A stretch of DNA of 10,665 bases, from the NCBI GenBank assembly GCA_937891215.1, contig CALAEU010000197.1:1-10665 (forward strand), given 5' to 3'. The stretch comes from an uncultured Clostridia bacterium. Lineage in GTDB: Bacteria > Bacillota_A > Clostridia > Oscillospirales > Acutalibacteraceae. Both the position numbers and the translations under genes were made by a program. How positions within the stretch are numbered: the first letter of the stretch is position 1; every line of letters begins with the position of its first letter. The notes beneath the pieces were generated by a model. It saw only the letters and a program-made list of their open reading frames with translations. It had not been told where the DNA came from and made no database searches. Positions 6,380-10,665 of the stretch are shown piece after piece.

Positions 6380-7549
6380 TTACTTTTTAATTCTATTTAA
6401 ATTTTCTGTAAGCGATGCACCAAGCAATAAAAACATAAGTAAGAATATCGGGAAAAGTGATATATTAATATGATTTGCTATAATTCCAAAAACAGGTGGC
6501 ATAAATGACGAACCTGTGTAAGCAAATGCCATTTGTACACCTACAACTGCCTGAGAATTTTCTTTGCCAAAATTTGAGGGTGTTGAGTGGATAATTGCAG
6601 GGTAAACAGGTCCGTTACCAAAACCTGCTATGAAAATACCCGCAAGGCAAATGAAAGTATTGTTAAATGATAAAATCATCATTAAAAAACCAATGGTTGC
6701 AACAGTGTAGCCGAATCTTATCATTTTCTTGTCGCCAGCTCTGTCAGCGAAAAAACCTGTTATTAAACGACTGACTGTCATACCTAAATAAAAAAGGGAG
6801 GCGTATTTTGCTGCCATATCTACAGAAAAGCCTTTGCCTAAAACCAAAAAACTACTTGTCCACGAAAAAGCAGTTGCTTCAACAGCACAAAAAGCCAGAA
6901 ATGCAAACAACACACTTTTAACACCTTTGATTTTAAAAATCTCATTGAGTTTTTTTGGTTGCGGTGTTTCTTCTTCACTGTCACTTGCAAAATTATTTGT
7001 TTTAATCTTTTTCCATAAAGGGATACTTATAAAAAGAATAATTGTGAGAATTATCTGAATAATACCAACGGTTTTGTAACCATTTGCCCATTGTTCGTTT
7101 TTTGAAAGCCAGAATCCCATAATATACGGACTTATACTCGCCCCTACACCCCAGAAACAATGAAGCCAACTCATATGTTTTGAAGCAAAATGAAGTGCTA
7201 CAAAATTATTCAGTGCCGCATCAACTGCGCCTGCACCAAGTCCTAATGGTATTGCACAAAGAATCAAATGCCAGAATTCACTGCAGAAAGAAAAACCTAA
7301 AAGTGCAGTTGCAGTCATACCAACACTTATTGAAGTTACAAGTCCTGCACCGAGTTTACGCGTGAGTTTGTCTGAAAAAAGACTTGCTATAATAGTACCG
7401 CCCGAAATTGTCATTGTTATAATACCGGCAAAAGATAACGGAACATCTAAAGTAGGTTGTAAAACTGGCCATGAAGCACCAAAAAGTGCATCTGGAAGGC
7501 CAAGACTTATAAAGCCTAAATAAATAATTGCAAGAAGAATAGTAAACAT
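6380..7549 (-). CDS. MFS transporter, FucP-like
   Basis: A 389-residue protein with about twelve membrane helices. It has two MFS motif-A-like loops: SLFSDKLTRKLG (57-67) after helix 2, and FFADRAGDKK in the matching place of the second half. A charged cytoplasmic loop (KKIKTNNFASDSEEETPQPKK) joins the two halves. The opening SLGLPDALFGASWPV and the AVDAALNNFVALHF and SWLHCFWGVGASISP segments are characteristic of the FucP-like sugar/metabolite transporter branch. It is in the cytoplasmic membrane; the substrate is not evident. The ATG at 7549 follows GGTGGTT, a modest ribosome site. The gene is divergent from the esterase gene across a 140-base region, and it is upstream of the ABC genes on the same strand with a 74-base gap. 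A sugar acid or ester-linked sugar would suit the neighbouring esterase, but that is inference from position. Confidence 0.85.
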   Translation of the reverse strand: MFTILLAIIYLGFISLGLPDALFGASWPVLQPTLDVPLSFAGIITMTISGGTIIASLFSDKLTRKLGAGLVTSISVGMTATALLGFSFCSEFWHLILCAIPLGLGAGAVDAALNNFVALHFASKHMSWLHCFWGVGASISPYIMGFWLSKNEQWANGYKTVGIIQIILTIILFISIPLWKKIKTNNFASDSEEETPQPKKLNEIFKIKGVKSVLFAFLAFCAVEATAFSWTSSFLVLGKGFSVDMAAKYASLFYLGMTVSRLITGFFADRAGDKKMIRFGYTVATIGFLMMILSFNNTFICLAGIFIAGFGNGPVYPAIIHSTPSNFGKENSQAVVGVQMAFAYTGSSFMPPVFGIIANHINISLFPIFLLMFLLLGASLTENLNRIKK

Positions 7550-7565
7550 TTAACCACCATTCTTA

Positions 7566-7594
7566 ATATTATCACCTTATACATATAATTGCAA
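7566..7594 (-). promoter_or_regulatory. Candidate promoter of the MFS gene
   Basis: On the minus strand TTGCAA (7589-7594) and TAATAT (7566-7571) are 17 bases apart. The implied leader would be only about ten bases and would barely hold the ribosome site, so the TATAAG at 7576-7581 may be the actual -10. Confidence 0.3.
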
Positions 7595-7607
7595 GAGAAT
7601 TCAGTAA

Positions 7608-7621
7608 GTCAGTTGTCAGTT
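7608..7621 (+). repeat. Tandem heptamer GTCAGTT x2
   Basis: Two exact adjacent copies of GTCAGTT, preceded by a degenerate relative (TCAGTAA, 7601-7607). It sits between the divergent MFS and esterase promoters. Similar seven-base periodicity recurs at 9952-9972. Confidence 0.5.
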
Positions 7622-7631
7622 TATTTTGTGA

Positions 7632-7660
7632 TTGATTTGTTAAAGAGATTGGATTATAAT
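7632..7660 (+). promoter_or_regulatory. Promoter of the CE15-like esterase gene
   Basis: TTGATT (7632-7637) and a perfect TATAAT (7655-7660) are separated by 17 bases, with AGAGGA at 7678-7683 and the ATG at 7690 downstream. The predicted leader is about 23 bases. Confidence 0.65.
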
Positions 7661-7689
7661 AAAAGAAAATATCAAAAAGAGGAAATATT

Positions 7690-8718
7690 ATGTTACTTCA
7701 GGAATTAAAAAACAGAAATTTACCGGAACTTAAATCACGGGAAGAAATGATTGATATATTACAAAGTGAAATATATGGTAAAAAACTTTCTGACCCTGAA
7801 AGAGTAGAGTTTATAAAAGAAGATGAACCAGTAGTGCCACGCTTTTGTGCTAATAAAGCAAGCATATATAAAGTAACAGCAAAATGTACACTTAATGGTA
7901 AAGAATTTTCTTTTCCTTTTTATGAGGTTTTGCCTAATGATAACGAGAAACATCCATTTTTTATTCATGTGAATTTCAGAGACGACAACCCTGACCGGTA
8001 TCAGCCGACAGAAGAAATTATTGACAATGGTTTTGCAGTTTTAACCGTCTGCTATAAGGATGTTACTTCTGATGATGGTGATTTTACAAATGGTCTTGCG
8101 GGAGTACTTTTCCCTGATGGGAAAAGAGAGCCTGACGATTCAGGTAAAATCTCGATGTGGGCATGGGCGGCAAGTAGATTGCTTGATTACGCAGAAACAC
8201 TTTCAGATAAATTAGATTTAGAAAAAAGTGTGGTTTGTGGTCACTCAAGACTTGGTAAAACTGCACTTGTAGCGGCTATGTTTGACAGTCGATTTAAATT
8301 CAGTTATTCAAATGATTCGGGTTGTAGTGGTGCCGCTCTTGCAAGGGGGACTACCGGCGAAACGGTAGAAGATATTTGTGACCGTTTTCCATTCTGGTTC
8401 TGTGAGAATTATAAAAAATATGCAGATAATGAGGATAATATGCCATTTGACCAGCATTATTTAATTGCTTCAATTGCACCAAGATATGTACTTATAGGCA
8501 GTGCAAAAGAAGATGCGTGGGCACATCCGCAATCTGAACAACTTGCGTGTGTTGCCGCGTCACCTGCATTTAAAAATCCATTTGATTGTGAAAATAAATT
8601 TGCTGAGGCTGGAGACGAATTCTTTAATGGTGATTTAGGTTATCATATGAGAAATGGTACACACTATTTTAGTAGGGAAGACTGGCAGAAACTTATTAAG
8701 TTTGTTAAGAGTAAATAA
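7690..8718 (+). CDS. Alpha/beta hydrolase, CE15 (glucuronoyl esterase)-like
   Basis: A 342-residue alpha/beta hydrolase. The nucleophile elbow is G184-H-S186-R-L-G-K190, the GxSRxGK form used by carbohydrate esterase family 15. It is followed by NDSGCSGAALARG (208-220), RFPFWF (232-237), PFDQHYLIASIAPRYVLIG (252-270) and H325 in NGTHYFSREDW, all at the positions expected for CE15. Candidate acids are D209, where fungal enzymes carry a glutamate, and D275 in EDAW, where some bacterial members have one. CE15 enzymes split the ester between 4-O-methyl-glucuronate of xylan and lignin alcohols and are usually secreted. This one has no signal peptide or membrane helix, so it should act in the cytoplasm on an imported small ester. 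It is monocistronic or nearly so, divergent from an MFS transporter. The superfamily call is secure; the family is likely, and the substrate is open. Confidence 0.8.
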   Translation: MLLQELKNRNLPELKSREEMIDILQSEIYGKKLSDPERVEFIKEDEPVVPRFCANKASIYKVTAKCTLNGKEFSFPFYEVLPNDNEKHPFFIHVNFRDDNPDRYQPTEEIIDNGFAVLTVCYKDVTSDDGDFTNGLAGVLFPDGKREPDDSGKISMWAWAASRLLDYAETLSDKLDLEKSVVCGHSRLGKTALVAAMFDSRFKFSYSNDSGCSGAALARGTTGETVEDICDRFPFWFCENYKKYADNEDNMPFDQHYLIASIAPRYVLIGSAKEDAWAHPQSEQLACVAASPAFKNPFDCENKFAEAGDEFFNGDLGYHMRNGTHYFSREDWQKLIKFVKSK

Positions 8719-8751
8719 TAAATTTAATGATTGATAAATTATTAAATTTAT
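8718..8751 (+). terminator. AT-only hairpin after the esterase gene
   Basis: ATAAATTTAAT (8718-8728) is perfectly repeated in inverse at 8741-8751. With inner pairs it makes a 15-bp stem including one G-U, closed by a GATA loop. It has almost no G-C and no T-run after it (TGGTAACATAGG follows), so it is a weak terminator at best. It overlaps the -35 of the next gene. Confidence 0.35.
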
Positions 8752-8759
8752 GGTAACAT
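8731..8759 (+). promoter_or_regulatory. Promoter of the antiporter gene
   Basis: TTGATA (8731-8736) and TAACAT (8754-8759) are 17 bases apart, with TGG before the -10 as an extended element. A strong ribosome site, AAAGGGG (8776-8782), precedes the ATG at 8791. Confidence 0.5.
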
Positions 8760-8790
8760 AGGAAATATAAACAAAAAAGGGGTTTTAAAA

Positions 8791-9855
8791 ATGTCTGAAT
8801 TACTAGTTCCAGTACTTTTACTGGCAGTTGGTTTTGTTTTACTTATCAAAGGTGGCGACTGGTTTGTTGATGGTGCTACCGGTATTGCTCGTCGATTTCA
8901 CTTACCAGAAATTTTAATAGGTGCTACTGTCGTTTCAATTGGTACTACTTTACCTGAAGTTATGGTTTCTGCAGGTGCAGCGGCAGGTGGCAATGGTTCA
9001 ATTGCTTATGGTAATGCAATTGGTTCAATTATTTGTAATACATCTTTAATTGCGGCTATTACAATTTCTGTAAAACCAGGTGAAGCAGCAAGAAAAAGTA
9101 TGATTTTACCAGTTGCTTTCTTCTTTGGCTCTGCAGCATTTTACTGTGGTACAGCGTACTTAACAGGCGAATTTTCTCGTCTTACAGGTATTCTTTTACT
9201 TATTACATTTGTTGTTTATATGGTAACAACTGTTTTAAGAATGAAAAAGAGTGCAGCACCTGTAGAAGTTGTAGAAAAAGAGGAAGAAGTGGGTGCACTT
9301 ACTTCTGAAGAAGAATTAGAAGCAATAAGTGGCGAAGACCATGTTGTGGAATCAAAAGAAAAAGGCACAAAAGACAGTCTTTTAAAAGATATTGTTATGT
9401 TGGTTCTTGGTGCAGCGATTATTGCTGTTGGTGCAGATTTACTTGTAGATAACGCTACAATCGTAGCAAAAGCACTCGGTGTTTCAGATGCAGTTATTGG
9501 TCTTACAATTGTTGCTTTAGGTACATCACTTCCTGAGCTTGTAACAGCTATCACATCACTTGCAAAAGGTCACGGCTCACTTTCACTCGGTAATATTATA
9601 GGTGCAAACCTTTTCAATTTAGTTCTTGTTAGTGGTGCTGCTATTACAATAAATCCGTTTACAGTTCCTTGCTCAGGTTTAATTAATGGTATTAATTCTT
9701 CACTCGTTCTTGATATTCCTGTAATGCTCGCTGTAATGCTCATACTCACAGTACCAACAATGATAAAGCAAAAACTTTCTCGCTGGCAGGGTATTTTAAT
9801 GCTTGGCATTTATGTTGCATTTGTAGGGCTTAGCTTTGTTATTGGGGCTAATTAA
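8791..9855 (+). CDS. Ca2+/cation antiporter (CaCA family, YrbG-like)
   Basis: A 354-residue membrane protein with the internal inverted duplication of the calcium/cation antiporter superfamily. The alpha-1 repeat is GTTLPE (51-56) with GNAIGSIICN (74-83); the alpha-2 repeat is GTSLPE (244-249) with GNIIGANLFN (267-276). E56 and E249 are the expected ion-binding glutamates. Each half has about five helices, joined by an acidic cytoplasmic loop (about 153-198, rich in Glu). The family exchanges Ca2+ for Na+ or H+ across the cytoplasmic membrane. In alpha-1 the asparagine usually found after GS is isoleucine (I80), while alpha-2 keeps N273; such asymmetry may affect the counter-ion, though I cannot tell which ion is used. 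AAAGGGG eight bases before the ATG makes the start secure. It is a single gene with its own promoter, ending just before a repeat-bordered terminator. Confidence 0.9.
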   Translation: MSELLVPVLLLAVGFVLLIKGGDWFVDGATGIARRFHLPEILIGATVVSIGTTLPEVMVSAGAAAGGNGSIAYGNAIGSIICNTSLIAAITISVKPGEAARKSMILPVAFFFGSAAFYCGTAYLTGEFSRLTGILLLITFVVYMVTTVLRMKKSAAPVEVVEKEEEVGALTSEEELEAISGEDHVVESKEKGTKDSLLKDIVMLVLGAAIIAVGADLLVDNATIVAKALGVSDAVIGLTIVALGTSLPELVTAITSLAKGHGSLSLGNIIGANLFNLVLVSGAAITINPFTVPCSGLINGINSSLVLDIPVMLAVMLILTVPTMIKQKLSRWQGILMLGIYVAFVGLSFVIGAN

Positions 9856-9904
9856 GTAGCAAGTATGCAAGTGTGCAAGTTGCAAGGGTTATAAAAAATA
9901 TATT

Positions 9905-9951
9905 ATCCTATCATTTCAGTAAAAAAACTTGAAATGATAGGATTTTTCTAT
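9905..9951 (+). terminator. Terminator of the antiporter gene
   Basis: A perfect 14-bp stem (9905-9918 with 9930-9943, core CCTATCATTTCA/TGAAATGATAGG) with an 11-base A-rich loop is followed by TTTTTCTATT. It lies inside the palindromic repeat element, so the element may have brought the terminator or captured it. Confidence 0.8.
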
Positions 9952-9972
9952 TATCTGATACCTGATATCTAA
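9952..9972 (+). repeat. Three tandem heptamers (TATCTGA type)
   Basis: TATCTGA, TACCTGA and TATCTAA follow each other without gaps, an STRR-like seven-base periodicity directly after the terminator hairpin and before the right arm of the palindromic element. Confidence 0.5.
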
Positions 9973-10018
9973 TTGTTACTTGCCACTTGCATACTTGTAC
10001 ACTTGCAACTATTTTTTA

Positions 10019-10047
10019 TTGCTAAAAAAAGAAATTTATGCTAATAT
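10019..10047 (+). promoter_or_regulatory. Promoter of the 3' partial membrane-protein gene
   Basis: TTGCTA (10019-10024) and TAATAT (10042-10047) are separated by 17 bases, with TGC before the -10 as an extended element. TATAAA at 10045-10050 is an alternative -10. Confidence 0.5.
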
Positions 10048-10085
10048 AAAACTAACTTTCAGAATTATTAGGGGGAAAGAATTTA

Positions 10086-10665
10086 ATGAAAAAACTAAAG
10101 AATAAATATATCTTAGGTGTAATTATAAGTGTTGTTCTGGCGTTTTTCTGGATTTTTTTAACTGTGTTTTTGACAAAAGGAAAAGAAATTTCAGATTTTA
10201 ATGAAACAGAAAGTATAATTTTCGGTGTGTTTGTTGCTGTGGAAGTTATGACATGGTCAGTTGCTTTTGCATTTGCTATAATGTTAGGAAAAAAGTATCA
10301 CCCCAAAATTCAACAAGTGCCAGAAATTGATTTTTCTAAAAGAGCAAAGGCAGAAAAAAGAAAAGAGAGTGCTGTGTCAATATTTGTAGTGGTTTCAGCT
10401 TTCTTGTTACAGTTAGCTGGAATTGTTTTTGCTAAAAATTTTGAAAATAAATTTACAAATAGTTCGATAATTACTGCTTTTGTAGTTTCAATTGTAATAC
10501 CAATTATATTACTTGCAGTAAATATAATTTTACAAAAATTCAAAAAATCTGAATTAGATACTCAAAATGTAAAAGAAATTACAGAATTTATTTTATCGCA
10601 TAGAGAATCGGCAGAGGAAACAACTAAACAAAAGGAATCACTTCTTGAAAAAATAATAATTAAAT
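10086..10665 (+). CDS. Four-helix membrane protein of unknown function, 3' end outside the window
   Basis: An open frame runs from the ATG at 10086 to the window end without a stop, giving 193 residues so far. It has a strong ribosome site, GGGGGAAAG (10071-10079), and a promoter upstream. I do not recognise the family. It shows four hydrophobic helices (about 9-30, 44-67, 97-116 and 127-150) with a lysine/arginine-rich loop between the second and third (FSKRAKAEKRKES, 83-95), which should be cytoplasmic. After helix 4 the chain becomes polar and helical with many Glu, Lys and Gln residues (DTQNVKEITEFILSHRESAE onward), perhaps the beginning of a cytoplasmic coiled coil. The orientation predicts both termini inside the cell. 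Codon use and AT content look like the neighbouring genes. The shorter open frame on the opposite strand at 10310-10543 is its shadow. Confidence 0.75.
   Translation, partial: MKKLKNKYILGVIISVVLAFFWIFLTVFLTKGKEISDFNETESIIFGVFVAVEVMTWSVAFAFAIMLGKKYHPKIQQVPEIDFSKRAKAEKRKESAVSIFVVVSAFLLQLAGIVFAKNFENKFTNSSIITAFVVSIVIPIILLAVNIILQKFKKSELDTQNVKEITEFILSHRESAEETTKQKESLLEKIIIK

Larger units (their letters stand above)
9859..10006. repeat. Palindromic repeat element with arms of GCAAGT units
   Basis: The left arm (9859-9888) holds four GCAAG(T) units starting at 9859, 9867, 9875 and 9882. The right arm (9978-10006) holds four inverted units, ACTTGC/ACTTGT, starting at 9978, 9985, 9993 and 10001. Read from the outside inward, the unit spacing is 8, 8, 7 in both arms. 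The arms pair over about 28 bases with four mismatches, some of which would be G-U pairs in RNA. Between them lie the terminator hairpin (9905-9943) and a heptamer tract (9952-9972). It occupies most of the 230-base gap between two genes, has no coding content, and looks like a small non-autonomous or dispersed intergenic repeat. Confidence 0.6.

Noticed and set aside
9216..9809. Two minus-strand frames (9216-9554 and 9570-9809) opposite the antiporter.
   Set aside because: They are shadows of a well-supported CaCA gene; their low-complexity Ser/Thr/Ile content is what such antisense frames give.
9859..10006. CRISPR-like array, because of repeated GCAAGT units.
   Set aside because: The units are six to eight bases, adjacent without spacers, and inverted between arms; there are no cas genes.
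10310..10543. A 77-residue minus-strand frame near the window end.
   Set aside because: It lies antisense to the membrane-protein gene, which has promoter, ribosome site and helix pattern; it is a coding shadow.

Overview
The window is low-GC DNA with closely packed genes, mostly clean Shine-Dalgarno sites and sigma-A-type promoters, several with an extended TGn -10. Gene content (a substrate-binding component of an ECF vitamin transporter without its own energizing genes, a MacB-type ATPase fused or nearly fused to an FtsX-type permease, a clostridial-style CaCA antiporter) suggests a low-GC Clostridia/Firmicutes member, probably an uncultured gut-type anaerobe. That assignment is inference. 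I see no rRNA, tRNA, CRISPR array, transposase or phage gene.

Layout. (1) 1-779, plus strand: the 3' end of an RsmF-like rRNA m5C methyltransferase, overlapping by ATGA an ECF S component. (2) 815-2131, minus strand: a membrane-anchored or secreted calcineurin-like phosphoesterase. It converges on the S component across a bidirectional terminator. (3) 2305-3044, plus strand: two overlapping small genes of unknown function, divergent from the phosphoesterase. (4) 3085-6305, minus strand: an ABC exporter-type ATPase and a large permease with a long extracellular insert. The permease's first membrane helix lies in frame upstream of its first usable ATG but has no start codon, and the ATPase frame stops inside it. 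The two halves look like one ATPase-permease gene broken by a frameshift. (5) 6380-7549, minus strand: a FucP-like MFS transporter. (6) 7690-8718, plus strand: a cytoplasmic CE15/glucuronoyl-esterase-like alpha/beta hydrolase, divergent from the MFS gene. (7) 8791-9855, plus strand: a Ca2+/cation antiporter. (8) 9856-10085: an intergenic repeat element with mirror-symmetric arms of GCAAGT units around a terminator hairpin and a heptamer tract. (9) 10086 to the window end: a four-helix membrane protein cut off by the window edge and open at its 3' end.

Functionally this looks like an ordinary chromosomal stretch rich in membrane transport (vitamin uptake, ABC, MFS, cation exchange) rather than a defence or mobile island. 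I did not find a convincing new multi-gene system. The observations most worth checking are the broken ATPase-permease fusion, the palindromic heptamer/octamer repeat element at 9859-10006, the two-gene unknown cassette with its ambiguous start, and the unusual cytoplasmic CE15-like enzyme beside an MFS transporter.
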